The translations under genes and the position numbers were made by a program. 64,000 nt of DNA from Zophobihabitans entericus (GTDB lineage: Bacteria; Pseudomonadota; Gammaproteobacteria; Enterobacterales; Orbaceae), in contig NZ_CP050253.1 of the NCBI RefSeq assembly GCF_011745665.1, positions 409,418-473,417 of the forward strand, in the 5' to 3' direction. The notes under the pieces are model-generated. The model was not told the origin of the DNA. It was given only the letters and a program-made list of their open reading frames with translations, and ran no database searches. Shown piece by piece: positions 17,572 through 27,153 of the stretch (within the stretch, counting starts at the first letter, position 1; each line of letters begins with the position of its first letter).

Positions 17572-17618
17572 TACAATTCGATACAATTTAGTACAAAAGC
17601 ATGCAATTCAGTGCAATT
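17572..17618 (+). repeat. Five 10-bp-phased direct repeats, probable response-regulator operator
   Basis: Heptamers TACAATT, TACAATT, TACAAAA, TGCAATT and TGCAATT start at 17572, 17582, 17592, 17602 and 17612, exactly one helical turn apart with variable 3-nt spacers. They lie in the divergent promoter region, 94-140 bp upstream of the mipA-like start. OmpR/PhoB-family regulators bind tandem head-to-tail half-sites with about this spacing. Confidence 0.75.
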
Positions 17619-17711
17619 TTTCAATATTTTCTTAAAAAATAGACTGATAACCTTAAGTCCGAAATCAAAACAACGACATTGTTATTTTATTTTTATCATA
17701 AGGAATTCAGG

Positions 17712-18500
17712 ATGCGTTTTTTATCTTATAAATCAACTATCACTCTTGCCAGTATATTGGCAGTGACATTTCCTGTAGCGAGTTTTGCTCAAACTGGAGA
17801 AGAAGCAGAATCATCATTCTCACTGGGCGCCGGCATTGCAGTTCAACCAAAATATATGGGCAGTAATAAAGTTGAAGCCGGGCCTATCATACACGCCGCT
17901 TATGACTTAGGTTACGGTTTTTTTGCCAGTACTACAGATGGCTTGGGTTTTGGATATAGTCATGAGATTTATCCTGATATTAATTTACTGGCAGGAACCG
18001 CTTTTAATTACAGGATGGAGCGAAAAGATAAAGATGAACTAAAAGGCATGGGCAAGGTTAAAGGTTCACTGATGAATACTATCAAATTTGGTATTGATAT
18101 TAAAAGCTATGTGACTTTAAGTATTGGTGCCAATATTGCCCTGACTGAACATGATAATGGTTCTAATTACTTTATTTCTGTTGATACACCTCTTTATCAG
18201 ACCGATAAAGATGACGTTATGTTTAGTACCACGGCTTATTATTTTGATAGCAAATACAGCCAAACTTACTTTGGTGTCACTGATAAACAAAGTGGGACTT
18301 CACAATACCGTAAATATACACCGGGTTCTGGATTTGGTCAGATTGATGCCGGCGTACTTTGGTCTCATCAATTTTCACCACAATGGAGTACTGTCTCCTA
18401 TGCTGGGGTTTCCCACTTAATCGGTGATGCTGCGGATAGTCCAATTGCTAAACGTAAAACTGCACCTGTTGCAGCTTTCGCGGTTATTTACAATTTCTAA
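17712..18500 (+). CDS. MipA/OmpV-family outer-membrane protein
   Basis: A 262-residue beta-barrel protein with a cleavable signal peptide (ITLASILAVTFPVASFA, cut near residue 25). The mature start FSLGAGIAVQPKYMGSNK and the second block AGPIIHAAYDLGYGFFAST are typical of MipA/OmpV. The end, AAFAVIYNF, has the terminal Phe of outer-membrane barrels. Start chosen at 17712 because AAGGA precedes it and the signal peptide begins there. It heads a probable operon with the RND adaptor and pump and lies next to the two-component system; this arrangement suggests an envelope-stress or antimicrobial-response unit. The molecular role of MipA-like proteins is poorly known. Confidence 0.88.
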   Translation: MRFLSYKSTITLASILAVTFPVASFAQTGEEAESSFSLGAGIAVQPKYMGSNKVEAGPIIHAAYDLGYGFFASTTDGLGFGYSHEIYPDINLLAGTAFNYRMERKDKDELKGMGKVKGSLMNTIKFGIDIKSYVTLSIGANIALTEHDNGSNYFISVDTPLYQTDKDDVMFSTTAYYFDSKYSQTYFGVTDKQSGTSQYRKYTPGSGFGQIDAGVLWSHQFSPQWSTVSYAGVSHLIGDAADSPIAKRKTAPVAAFAVIYNF

Positions 18501-18572
18501 ATGAAAGTAACAGGAGGAACGGATGTATCCCTTTCCTCTCAAAAGTAATAAAAAGAGGTTAGGTCTGATTAT

Positions 18573-19718
18573 ATGGCGATGTTTTCAAGAAAAATAAAAA
18601 ATAGAATCAAAATATTATGCGGCTTAGTCGTTTTGCTAATGGCTGTATTTATCTTAGTGCAGTTACTACAAGGCTCAGATGAATCAGAGCTTGAGCAAAC
18701 ATCACAACTGTCGATTAAACCTGCTTTAACGGTTGAGTGGCTTAACGCGTATCAAAAATCATGGCAGCTAAACACACGAGCAGATGGCCGAATTATGGCG
18801 TGGCATGAGGCAAAAATTAGTACTCAAACGAGTGGTTTAATGATCTCTCACGTGCTGGTCAATGTGGGGGATTTAGTCAAAAAAGGTCAGGTATTGGCAG
18901 AGTTTGAAAACGAAAAAGTAAAGCTAGACTTGGCACAGCTTACTGCGAATGTCCAAGAGGCAGAGGCTAATTATCATGAAGCCCTGCTTAACTATGATCG
19001 GGGAACACACTTACAGAAAACAAAATCAATTTCTGATAGAGAGTTCAATGAGCTTAAAGCGCTGATGTTATCGATGAAATCTCGCTTAGAAAGTGCTAAA
19101 GCAGCGCAAAATAATGGTGAGTTACGTTTTAAACAAACACAGTTGCTTGCACCTGATGATGGTGTGATTTCTGAGCGCCAGGCTTCTGTTGGCATTGTCG
19201 CTAATGCGGGTGATGAACTGTTTAAAATGATTGTGCAAAATCGCTTAGAATGGCAGGCAGAAGTCGCTGCGTATCATTTATCTTCTCTTGCTATCGGGCA
19301 GGAGGTTTTGGTCACACTAATTAATCATCAACAGGTTAGAGGGGTGGTCAGACAAATTTCACCAACCATTGATCCCATGAAAAATACCGCGGTTGTTTAT
19401 GTCGATCTGGAGACGGATACATTTGCCCGGGCAGGGATGTATGTAAAAGGTGAGTTTTTAGGAAAAATAGAAACATTCTTAACATTACCACAAAGTGCTG
19501 TCAGTATGTCTGATGGTTTTTATTATGTATTTAAAATACGGGATGATTCATTTGTTCAACAGATTAAAGTTACTATTGGCGCCAGACAGAATGATCAAAT
19601 CGCTATTTTAACGGGTGTTTCACCACAAGATAAATTAGTTGCCTCAGGTGTGAGTTTCTTGAAAGAGGGCGATATCGTCAATATCGTTGGACAGCTACCA
19701 ATAGGAGGAAAACGATAA
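18573..19718 (+). CDS. RND efflux periplasmic adaptor (membrane fusion protein)
   Basis: A 381-residue HlyD/AcrA-type adaptor that links an inner-membrane pump to an outer-membrane channel. One N-terminal membrane segment (about 10-30) and no lipobox. The lipoyl-like half motifs are VGDLVKKGQVLAEFENEKVK and LLAPDDGVISERQASVG. A helical hairpin lies between them (about 120-180) and beta-barrel and membrane-proximal domains follow. Its last base is the first base of the pump gene, so the two are translationally coupled. No TolC-type gene is present in the window, so a genomic TolC is probably used. Confidence 0.9.
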   Translation: MAMFSRKIKNRIKILCGLVVLLMAVFILVQLLQGSDESELEQTSQLSIKPALTVEWLNAYQKSWQLNTRADGRIMAWHEAKISTQTSGLMISHVLVNVGDLVKKGQVLAEFENEKVKLDLAQLTANVQEAEANYHEALLNYDRGTHLQKTKSISDREFNELKALMLSMKSRLESAKAAQNNGELRFKQTQLLAPDDGVISERQASVGIVANAGDELFKMIVQNRLEWQAEVAAYHLSSLAIGQEVLVTLINHQQVRGVVRQISPTIDPMKNTAVVYVDLETDTFARAGMYVKGEFLGKIETFLTLPQSAVSMSDGFYYVFKIRDDSFVQQIKVTIGARQNDQIAILTGVSPQDKLVASGVSFLKEGDIVNIVGQLPIGGKR

Positions 19719-22700
19719 TGAATTTTTCCTCCTGGTCTATTCGTAATCCGATCCCTGTCATTGTTCTATTTTTGGTCCTCACTGTGCTGGGGATTCATTC
19801 ATTTAACAAAATGAATATTCAAAATTTTCCTGATATTGAATTTCCTATTGTTAATGTCGATGTAACCTGGCACGGAGCATCTCCTGAACAATTAGAAACA
19901 GAAGTGGTACGAAAAATTGAAGATGCTCTGGCAAATATTAACTATCTACGGCACACCTATACCACTGTGGTTGATGGTTCAGTAAAAATTATTGTTGAGT
20001 TTGAGCTAGAAAAGTCAGTCAATGAAGCGATTGAAGATGTGCGTAATGCTGTCGATAGTATTTACAATGATCTGCCGGCCGCTGTGCAAAAACCAACGAT
20101 TTCTAAATTGAATATCTCTAATCAGCCTATTGCCACTTATGTAGTGAGTTCAACGAGTCTGGATAAGGTCGATTTATCCTGGTTTATTGATAATAAAATC
20201 AATAAAGCATTAATGCAGGTATCTGGTGTTGGTCAGGTTTCTCGTGTTGGTGGTGTTGATCGTGAAGTGAGAGTTGAATTAAATACGACTCAAATGAATG
20301 GGTTGGGTATAACGGCAAGTGAGGTCTCTCAGGCTATCACTCAAATGCAACAAGATGCACCAGGTGGTGTGGGACGAATTGCCGGACAAGAACAAACGAT
20401 TCGTATTTTGGGTAATATCGCGACAGTTGATGAGCTAAGAGAACTAAAAATTCCGACCTCGAGTATGGCTTCGATTCGATTAGCAGATATTGCCACTGTT
20501 TTAGATACGACAGCTGAGCAAAAAAGCCGGGCACTGTTGGATGGCAATGAAGTCATAATGTTTAGCATTAATCGCAGTAAAGATACCAGTGAAGTTACCG
20601 TATTACATGATGCTCGTCAGATGATCGAGATGCTACAAGAGCAATACCCGACGATGACCATTAAAGAAATTAATGATTCAGTAAAATATGTCGAAAACCA
20701 GTACAAGGATTCCATTTGGTTACTGATAGAAGGCGCTATTTTAGCCGTTTTAGTTGTCTGGTGGTTTTTGCGTAACAATCGCGCCACTATTGTGGCGGCG
20801 GTCGCTTTACCTTTATCTATTATTCCGACATTTTGGGTGATGGATTTGATCGGGTTTAATATTAACACGATTTCTCTCATCTCGTTTTCACTGGTTATTG
20901 GAGTATTAGTGGATGATGCGATTGTTGAAGTAGAAAATATTATCCGTCATATGCAAATGGGGAAAACTCCGCTGCAGGCTGCAATAGATGGCACTAATGA
21001 AATTGGTTTAGCTGTAATTGCAACGACTATGACGTTAATTGCGGTGTTCTTACCCACTGCATTTATGGAAGGTATTATTGGAAAATTCTTTGTGCAATAT
21101 GGTTGGACCACTTCTATTGCAGTGTTCTTTTCTCTTCTTGTGGCAAGGCTTCTGACACCAATGATGTGTGCTTATCTGCTAAAAGATAAGATGATATTAA
21201 GTACAGCGCACGAACACAAAGATAGCCGTTGGATGCGCAGTTATTTATGGTTAGTCAGAAAGTGTCTGACTTATCGTTGGACAACGATTACGACTGCGGG
21301 CGGATTATTTATTGCCTCCATATTATTACTCGGTGCATTACCTGCCGGGTTTATGCCCAGCAGCGATTTATCCGCGACGATTATTAATGTTCAATTACCG
21401 CCGGGCTCGACTTTATCCCAAACTCAGGAAACAGCAGAAAAGATCCGTACTACGATATTGGCCGATGAGCCCAGTATTAGAGATGTGTATAGTGTTATTG
21501 GTAGTGATGAGGTGAATCATGCGGATATACACGTTTTATTGGTCGAGCCTAAGATGCGACAAGAGAGCCAGCAAGATATTGAAAAACGGTTACGTGATAA
21601 AGTACAAGCTATTGCGGGTGCAAGGATTACGGTTAATAGTGTAGATAGTGGTGAAGCTAAGTTTGAATTCTCACTCGTGGGTGAGAATACGCAGTTGCTC
21701 GAACAAACAGCTAATCAGCTGGAAAAAGAAATACGTACTATTTCTGGTCTTGGTGCCGTGACATCCAGTGCGAGTTTACTGCGACCACAAGTGATTATTC
21801 GTCCCGATTATGCCAGAGCATCTATTGCAGGTGTCACGACTGAAAATTTGGCGAACATCATCCGCATTGCAACCAATGCAGATTATAGCCAGACGTTACC
21901 CAAACTCAGTTTACCAGAAAGGCTGGTGCCTATTGCAATTAGAATGATGGATTTTGATCGTGAACATCTTGATACCATTGCTGATTTGCGTGTATCTGGT
22001 CATAACGGGCTGGTGCCACTTGCCAGTGTTGCAACTGTTGAGTTATCAATGGGAGCGATATCGATCACTCGGTTAGATAGAAAACGTAATATTGATTTTT
22101 CAATTGAGCTTAATGATATTCCACTAGGTGATTTGGTGAATCAAATACAACAATTATCCACCATGCAGCATCTGCCAGATGGCGTAGAATATCAAGATTC
22201 GGGTAATGCTCAAATGATGTTAGAGCTTTTTACTGGGTTTGCTACCGCAATGATTATTGGAATTTTAGCGGTGTATCTCATCCTGATTTTACTTTTTCAT
22301 GACTTTTTACAACCTATCACCATTCTGTCGGCTTTACCTTTGGCAACAATTGGGGCTTTTATTGCGCTATTCCTTTGTCAATTTGCTATTTCAATGCCGG
22401 CATTGATTGGCATCATTATGCTAATGGGGATCGTAACCAAAAACTCTATTTTATTAGTGGATTATATTTTAATCGCTTATAAAGAGGGTGCGGGGCGTTT
22501 AGAGGCAATTATTGATGCCTGCCATAAACGTTCACGACCAATCGTTATGACGACTATTGCTATGGTTGCTGGTATGTTACCGACAGCTCTTGGATTTAGT
22601 TCAGATCCTAGTTTCAGTGCGCCAATGGCTGTCGTTGTCGTGGGTGGCTTGCTGACATCTACTTTGCTTAGTTTGATTGTTATTCCGGTGGTTTATTCTG

Positions 22701-22744
22701 TCATTGATGATATGAAGATAAAGGTAAAATCAATTGTTTATTAA
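19718..22744 (+). CDS. RND family efflux permease
   Basis: A 1008-residue proton-driven inner-membrane pump of the HAE/AcrB superfamily. It has 12 membrane segments, with two large periplasmic loops after TM1 and TM7. The N-terminus IRNPIPVIVLFLVLTVLGI and the TM4 motif GVLVDDAIVEVENIIRH with the adjacent proton-relay Asp pair are diagnostic. The second half has GIIMLMGIVTKNSILLVDY. The pump is somewhat shorter than AcrB (1049) and closer to the single-permease multidrug group than to heavy-metal pumps. Substrate unknown. Last gene of the mipA-adaptor-pump unit; a hairpin follows. Confidence 0.92.
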   Translation: MNFSSWSIRNPIPVIVLFLVLTVLGIHSFNKMNIQNFPDIEFPIVNVDVTWHGASPEQLETEVVRKIEDALANINYLRHTYTTVVDGSVKIIVEFELEKSVNEAIEDVRNAVDSIYNDLPAAVQKPTISKLNISNQPIATYVVSSTSLDKVDLSWFIDNKINKALMQVSGVGQVSRVGGVDREVRVELNTTQMNGLGITASEVSQAITQMQQDAPGGVGRIAGQEQTIRILGNIATVDELRELKIPTSSMASIRLADIATVLDTTAEQKSRALLDGNEVIMFSINRSKDTSEVTVLHDARQMIEMLQEQYPTMTIKEINDSVKYVENQYKDSIWLLIEGAILAVLVVWWFLRNNRATIVAAVALPLSIIPTFWVMDLIGFNINTISLISFSLVIGVLVDDAIVEVENIIRHMQMGKTPLQAAIDGTNEIGLAVIATTMTLIAVFLPTAFMEGIIGKFFVQYGWTTSIAVFFSLLVARLLTPMMCAYLLKDKMILSTAHEHKDSRWMRSYLWLVRKCLTYRWTTITTAGGLFIASILLLGALPAGFMPSSDLSATIINVQLPPGSTLSQTQETAEKIRTTILADEPSIRDVYSVIGSDEVNHADIHVLLVEPKMRQESQQDIEKRLRDKVQAIAGARITVNSVDSGEAKFEFSLVGENTQLLEQTANQLEKEIRTISGLGAVTSSASLLRPQVIIRPDYARASIAGVTTENLANIIRIATNADYSQTLPKLSLPERLVPIAIRMMDFDREHLDTIADLRVSGHNGLVPLASVATVELSMGAISITRLDRKRNIDFSIELNDIPLGDLVNQIQQLSTMQHLPDGVEYQDSGNAQMMLELFTGFATAMIIGILAVYLILILLFHDFLQPITILSALPLATIGAFIALFLCQFAISMPALIGIIMLMGIVTKNSILLVDYILIAYKEGAGRLEAIIDACHKRSRPIVMTTIAMVAGMLPTALGFSSDPSFSAPMAVVVVGGLLTSTLLSLIVIPVVYSVIDDMKIKVKSIVY

Positions 22745-23072
22745 TTAATAAATTAATATTAATCAATGGGTTGTATTTTATGGGTTGATGCTTGTTGGTT
22801 ATACGTTTGACAAGCATTTTGCTTTGTAACCGCAAGTTTTAACTCAGTCATCACTAATATTATATAAAATATCGTCTTTAAAATTGATTATAAATCATAT
22901 TAAAATCAAGGTAATCCGCTAATTGAATTCAAAATCTAACAGCAAATTTGTGATGTTTCAATGTTGCTTAATACTGATTTTTTTAGGAAAACTGCTAATG
23001 TTCAAGTGCCATACTATAAATATCAGATTTTAAGCTCTGGGCTTTCATATTAAAATGGCAAGGTCACAACGC
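22745..23072. other. 328-bp intergenic region
   Basis: No gene seen. It contains the pump terminator (22788-22817); the remainder is AT-rich sequence before the convergent GNAT gene end. Confidence 0.5.
22788..22817 (+). terminator. Hairpin terminator after RND permease
   Basis: Eight-bp stem ATGCTTGT/ACAAGCAT with a 14-nt loop, followed by TTTGCTTTG. Confidence 0.6.
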
Positions 23073-23615
23073 TTAGTTCACCGTGTCAGACTCAAGGCGC
23101 ATCGCACATCGTTCTTCTTTTGGAAGACCTAATTCTGTTTCTTTCTCTAATATCGTGATGAGCCGTAAATTTAATTCAGATTCCCCCAGAATATGAAAGC
23201 CAAATTTAGTATAGAGCGGTGCATTCCATGGTACGTTTTTAAAGGTGGTTAAAGTAACTTTTTTATTATCAGTCCGGGCTTGAGTAATGATAAATTGCAA
23301 TAATTGTTTGCCAACTCCCTTGCCTTGATAATCAAAGTCAACATCTAATTCTTTGATATGTATGGTGTTTTCTGATTCTATCTGCTCAGTGCATATAAAA
23401 CCAATGATAATTGATTTATGCAGTGCCACCCAACACTCATTTTTCAGAATAGACTGTCGGTAAATATCAAGATCATTACCAGCAATCGTATCCGGTAATT
23501 TAGCCAGAAAATGATCAGGTAATGATTCAAATACCTTTGCCGCAGTTGTTTCCACGTTAGATATCTGCGGTATATCAGCGAGCGTGGCTAGTCTAATTTG
23601 ATACGCGTTCATCAA
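23073..23615 (-). CDS. GNAT-family N-acetyltransferase
   Basis: A 180-residue cytoplasmic acetyl-CoA-dependent acetyltransferase. The N-terminal IRLATLADIPQISNVE is the beta1-alpha1 entry of the GNAT fold. The acetyl-CoA pyrophosphate loop is in ELDVDFDYQGKGVGKQLLQF (Q/R-x-x-G-x-G/A: QGKGVG). A C-terminal NAPLYTKFGFHILGE segment follows. Substrate unknown; such proteins often acetylate small amines or protein N-termini. It lies downstream of the outer-membrane channel gene but is separated by a large hairpin, so it may be only partly cotranscribed. Confidence 0.85.
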   Translation of the reverse strand: MMNAYQIRLATLADIPQISNVETTAAKVFESLPDHFLAKLPDTIAGNDLDIYRQSILKNECWVALHKSIIIGFICTEQIESENTIHIKELDVDFDYQGKGVGKQLLQFIITQARTDNKKVTLTTFKNVPWNAPLYTKFGFHILGESELNLRLITILEKETELGLPKEERCAMRLESDTVN

Positions 23616-23629
23616 TTTTATAGAGTTAT

Positions 23630-23663
23630 CTCTGGTGTAAAATATCTTTATATTACACCAGAG
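23630..23663. terminator. Hairpin between outer-membrane channel and GNAT genes
   Basis: Perfect 11-bp stem CTCTGGTGTAA/TTACACCAGAG, 12-nt loop, no T run. On the minus strand it ends 15 bases before the GNAT start, so it could also affect translation. Confidence 0.5.
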
Positions 23664-23706
23664 TGATTGAAACAGAAAAATGCATTTTTAGCTGCTTAAC
23701 TTTACT

Positions 23707-24582
23707 TTAAAACCCATGAATAAATCGTATCTGAAAATGGTTGCCCTGAAATGAGTTTTTAGCATCAACGTCTCGGGTATAACCAAAGAGCAGATGATTG
23801 CTTTTAAACAGGGCATGACCATATTCCACGCCAATTTGAGTAAGTTTGGTGTGAGTATCATCAAGTTTTTGTCCATCCAGTTTAGTCTTTCCACCTATGC
23901 CATAAATAACACGGGCAGCAACGTAGTTTGCCGGATCGATTTCATAGGAGAGGTAAGATTTAATTTTATAGATTGGTTTTTGACGATATGACATACCCAT
24001 ATAATCACTGTTGCGGGTATAAAATTGCGCCTCGGCCTCCAGCTCCATCGTCCACTTTTCTGATAATGCCCAGGTATTGTTAAGGTTTAGATGAAACTGC
24101 CAACGGTTGCCACCGGGTGAGACTCCGGGATTATTCTCATCATATTGTCCAACAGGAATGATAACAGTTGGTAAGATACCCATAAAACGGCGCTCTTCCG
24201 GTTTGTTGATAAACCAAAAACCAGCACCTAAACTGACATCACCAATGCCAGTTTTACTTTTACTATCAGGTGCTCCCGGTCCTTGAATATCCATATGTAG
24301 CGCAGGAATAACAATTTGCGGGGAACACATAAAACCACCGCAATCAGTAAAACGTACTAAGCGATGGACAAATGAACCTATTTTTAAGTTGGCATTATTA
24401 TTGGTATCGGCAGGGCCTCGAAAATTACTGGCATGGTCATAACCTAAATAAGATACGCTAGACCATGCACCGGCAGGTTGAGTAAAAAAGTCTCTGGCGT
24501 TCATATCAACTGCATAAGTACTTGATATCGTACAACCAAACAGACTGACCAGAAGACGAATAAGAACTTTGTTTGTTTTCAT
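23707..24582 (-). CDS. Outer-membrane channel, phenol-degradation MetA-like family
   Basis: A 291-residue predicted beta-barrel. Signal peptide at about 1-25 (LLVSLFGCTISSTYA). The mature part has the amphipathic strands and the C-terminal FQIRFIHGF ending of an outer-membrane protein. Segments IGDVSLGAGFWFI, GILPTVIIPVGQYD and WTMELEAEAQFYT fit the family named after the meta-pathway phenol degradation protein, thought to be channels for hydrophobic or aromatic compounds. Third gene of the MFS-amidohydrolase operon (94 bp after the amidohydrolase), suggesting outer-membrane entry of the same substrate. Confidence 0.8.
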   Translation of the reverse strand: MKTNKVLIRLLVSLFGCTISSTYAVDMNARDFFTQPAGAWSSVSYLGYDHASNFRGPADTNNNANLKIGSFVHRLVRFTDCGGFMCSPQIVIPALHMDIQGPGAPDSKSKTGIGDVSLGAGFWFINKPEERRFMGILPTVIIPVGQYDENNPGVSPGGNRWQFHLNLNNTWALSEKWTMELEAEAQFYTRNSDYMGMSYRQKPIYKIKSYLSYEIDPANYVAARVIYGIGGKTKLDGQKLDDTHTKLTQIGVEYGHALFKSNHLLFGYTRDVDAKNSFQGNHFQIRFIHGF

Positions 24583-24635
24583 AGCGTCATCCTCTTAAAA
24601 ATGAAGAGGTCAGGTACTCCTCAAGTGAATTGTAA

Positions 24636-24652
24636 GCAGGCATAAAGCCTGC
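24636..24652. terminator. Small hairpin between amidohydrolase and channel genes
   Basis: Six-bp GC-rich stem GCAGGC/GCCTGC with a 5-nt loop, in the 94-bp gap. Possible partial terminator. Confidence 0.4.
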
Positions 24653-24676
24653 CTTTTCTTTATAGAGTAGCTCGTG

Positions 24677-25606
24677 TTAATAGAGTTGCAATAGATCTGC
24701 TGCATTTTGATAAATGACTTTTTTATAGAGATCGCTCCCTTCACCAAATGCTTCTTTGACCGTTTCAATACACGCACCGCGTGGGCTAAATGGACTATCC
24801 GAACCAAATAGCACTCGATCAGCACCAAAATATTCAACTTGTTTGCGCATATCTTCTGCTGATCTGAATGTGGTATCTACCCAAAGATTTTCGCAGTTTG
24901 GTAAGGCCTGATGAAGAACCTCCATCTCATCACCCATTAGTCCACCGGCATGTGCTGCAACCATTTTTACTTTTGGGCACTGCTTAACCAGCCAGATGAA
25001 ATGTTGCACGTCGCCATATTCCGGACATTCCAGTTTTTGCATCTCTGGTGTGTCATAATAGGCATTAGCGCCACAATGGCTGACTACAGGGAGTCCGGTC
25101 AGTGACCAATATTCATTGAGGACATCTTTAACCAGCGGATCACGCAAGCTAATTGGTTGTAACACAGGATGGATTTTTAACCCTCTGGCACCGTGTTCTA
25201 CATCTTTGAGTAGCTTACGGCCGATAGTATCTTTGTCTTTGCTCCAATCTGCTGAAGTAAACGGGATAATTCTTGGCTCAAATCGAGATGCTGCCAGATA
25301 ATCTTCAAAACCAATATGTGGGTAGATAGGGTAGAGGCAGACGTAGGTAATATTATCTTCATCCAGTTCTCTGGTCAGGACTTCCAGCGTATAGTTACGG
25401 CAGGCTTCAACCGTTGCTGCTTGTAAATTTTCTAGTGCTCCAGGTGTGGTTGGATCGACAAACGCACCCTGAAATTTTTTATCAGCAAACGCTTTAAATG
25501 GATTGTGGATATTATCAGGAAATTTTCGACCTAATTTGTAAATAACATTTTTTTGATAAGCAAAGATGTCACCTAAGTGGTTATGAAAATCGATAATCTT
25601 TTGCAT
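24677..25606 (-). CDS. TIM-barrel amidohydrolase (Amidohydro_2 type)
   Basis: A 309-residue cytoplasmic metal-dependent hydrolase or decarboxylase of the ACMSD/Amidohydro_2 superfamily. Metal-site motifs in order: DFHNHLGD (HxH at the N-terminus), GLKIHPVLQP, VVSHCGANAYYD, AAHAGGLMGDE and the terminal FGSDSPFSPRG with the catalytic Asp. I start at 25606, which has an excellent GGAGGTAACT ribosome site. It follows the MFS gene by 15 bp, so both are one operon. Substrates of this family range from aromatic acids to lactones; none can be assigned here, though the channel encoded downstream suggests a plant phenolic or cyclic acid. Confidence 0.85.
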   Translation of the reverse strand: MQKIIDFHNHLGDIFAYQKNVIYKLGRKFPDNIHNPFKAFADKKFQGAFVDPTTPGALENLQAATVEACRNYTLEVLTRELDEDNITYVCLYPIYPHIGFEDYLAASRFEPRIIPFTSADWSKDKDTIGRKLLKDVEHGARGLKIHPVLQPISLRDPLVKDVLNEYWSLTGLPVVSHCGANAYYDTPEMQKLECPEYGDVQHFIWLVKQCPKVKMVAAHAGGLMGDEMEVLHQALPNCENLWVDTTFRSAEDMRKQVEYFGADRVLFGSDSPFSPRGACIETVKEAFGEGSDLYKKVIYQNAADLLQLY

Positions 25607-25621
25607 AGTTACCTCCAAAAA

Positions 25622-26830
25622 TTAGATTCTTCTTAATTTAATTAAGAACAGACAAAGTGCGGCTAGTACGGTTCCCAGTGCTAAGGTCAGAGCGCCGGCT
25701 GTCCAGCCAAAATTCTCTATGACGGCACCTGATATTGGTGGACCTAATAAAATTCCGACGTTGATACCAAGCGTCATTAAGGCCAGAGCCACTTCGGAAT
25801 GTTCAGGTTTTTCGGCAGTTTGTGGGCAAATTGCGTAACATACGCAGGCACCTAAAGTGTCAAAGAATGGGTAAATAATCACAAAGGCCATTACAACCAG
25901 TACTGATGTTGTGGTAAAACACATATAGACAAGTACGGTAAAGATAAGAAAGCCAACAATACCAATGAGCCGGTGGTTTAAGAATTTATTTAAAATAAAG
26001 CCAATAATGACGGCATAGGCGATTTCAAGCAAATAGATAAAGCTGACCGCATTACCAATTGTTGCAGGGGACCAGCCGGTAAATGTTGACCAGTAAGGTG
26101 CAACCCAGCTGACAAAACCAAAACTGGAAAAGCTAAATGTCATGAAAGCAAGGCCAAGCAGCCAGGAATTAAGCGTCTTAATACCGCCAAACATATCTAT
26201 TTTTTTAATGGTTACAGGTTGGTTTTTTTGAACTGCAGAAATCGCAAAATTTGATTCATCAGGAGGTAAATTACCAAACATAGAGAATGTAATACCAGCA
26301 AGTACGCTAAGGATTAGTGTGAAAGCCCACAACCCTTGCCAGCCAAAGCTCGACAATAGTGGCGCTGCGACCATAAATGAAATCGCTTGTCCAACCATCA
26401 TAAAGGCTGCCCAGATAGCCATTGGCAGGCCTCTTTTATTTGGCGGGAATAACATGATAACTAAAGCAGGACCAGCGATAGTCATAATACCAACCCCAAA
26501 GCCTTCTAAAATACGGGAAAACATTAACAAATAAATATGGCTGGAGAACGTGCCAATAGTGGTACCCAGGCAGGCAATAAACAGGGCAGTTAACATTGCC
26601 TTTTTAATACCAAATTTTTGTACTAGTGCAGCACCGGGGAACGCCATAATAATCCCGGTGACTGAGAAGATAGAAACAAGCAGTCCAGCTGTTCCCATAT
26701 TAATATCAAAATATGTCATCAATGTGGGGATTGCCGGAGCCGCCTTATTTTGAATACAGGCTAGTGAGAGTCCGGCAAACCAGCCGGTAAAAAAGACTAT
26801 CCATGCTTTGCTATACATTTTCTTTTCCAT
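25622..26830 (-). CDS. MFS transporter
   Basis: A 402-residue inner-membrane protein with 12 predicted helices, of the major facilitator superfamily. Family features are the helix 2-3 loop GAALVQKFGIKKAMLTAL and, in helix 5, GPALVIMLFPPNKRGLPMAIWA. I start at 26830 with AAGGAGATTATT just before; an upstream in-frame start adds 13 unlikely residues. First gene of an operon with the TIM-barrel amidohydrolase and the outer-membrane channel, so it probably imports their substrate. Divergent from gss across a 323-bp AT-rich region. Confidence 0.87.
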   Translation of the reverse strand: MEKKMYSKAWIVFFTGWFAGLSLACIQNKAAPAIPTLMTYFDINMGTAGLLVSIFSVTGIIMAFPGAALVQKFGIKKAMLTALFIACLGTTIGTFSSHIYLLMFSRILEGFGVGIMTIAGPALVIMLFPPNKRGLPMAIWAAFMMVGQAISFMVAAPLLSSFGWQGLWAFTLILSVLAGITFSMFGNLPPDESNFAISAVQKNQPVTIKKIDMFGGIKTLNSWLLGLAFMTFSFSSFGFVSWVAPYWSTFTGWSPATIGNAVSFIYLLEIAYAVIIGFILNKFLNHRLIGIVGFLIFTVLVYMCFTTTSVLVVMAFVIIYPFFDTLGACVCYAICPQTAEKPEHSEVALALMTLGINVGILLGPPISGAVIENFGWTAGALTLALGTVLAALCLFLIKLRRI

Positions 26831-27153
26831 AATAATCTCCTTACGTAGGACAGATTCTGTGAAAGTCAATGAGCGACACGGTATGTCACGATTTATTATG
26901 AATGAATAGGTTAGATCGGTCTTACAGTTTTGAGAAACTTAATTGTAAAGAAATTGAAAAATATTTAATGTTATATTAAACCGATATATATGAATTATTT
27001 ATATATTTATTACGTTAAATTGTTAATAGTGGTTTCTTAATAAGCTGGTAGAGATCCATAACAAACTGATTTATAATAGCTTCAGAGAGTATATTGTAAG
27101 TAAATGCCAGTATTATCAGTTATTTACATCCTATTATGTACAAGGTCGTTACT
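26831..27153. other. 323-bp divergent promoter region
   Basis: Very AT-rich region between the MFS operon (minus) and gss (plus). Both promoters must be here; no clear operator or RNA seen. Confidence 0.5.

Noticed and set aside
24610..24837. Second minus-strand frame overlapping the amidohydrolase 3' end
   Set aside because: Overlaps the conserved C-terminus of the amidohydrolase in another frame with no motif.
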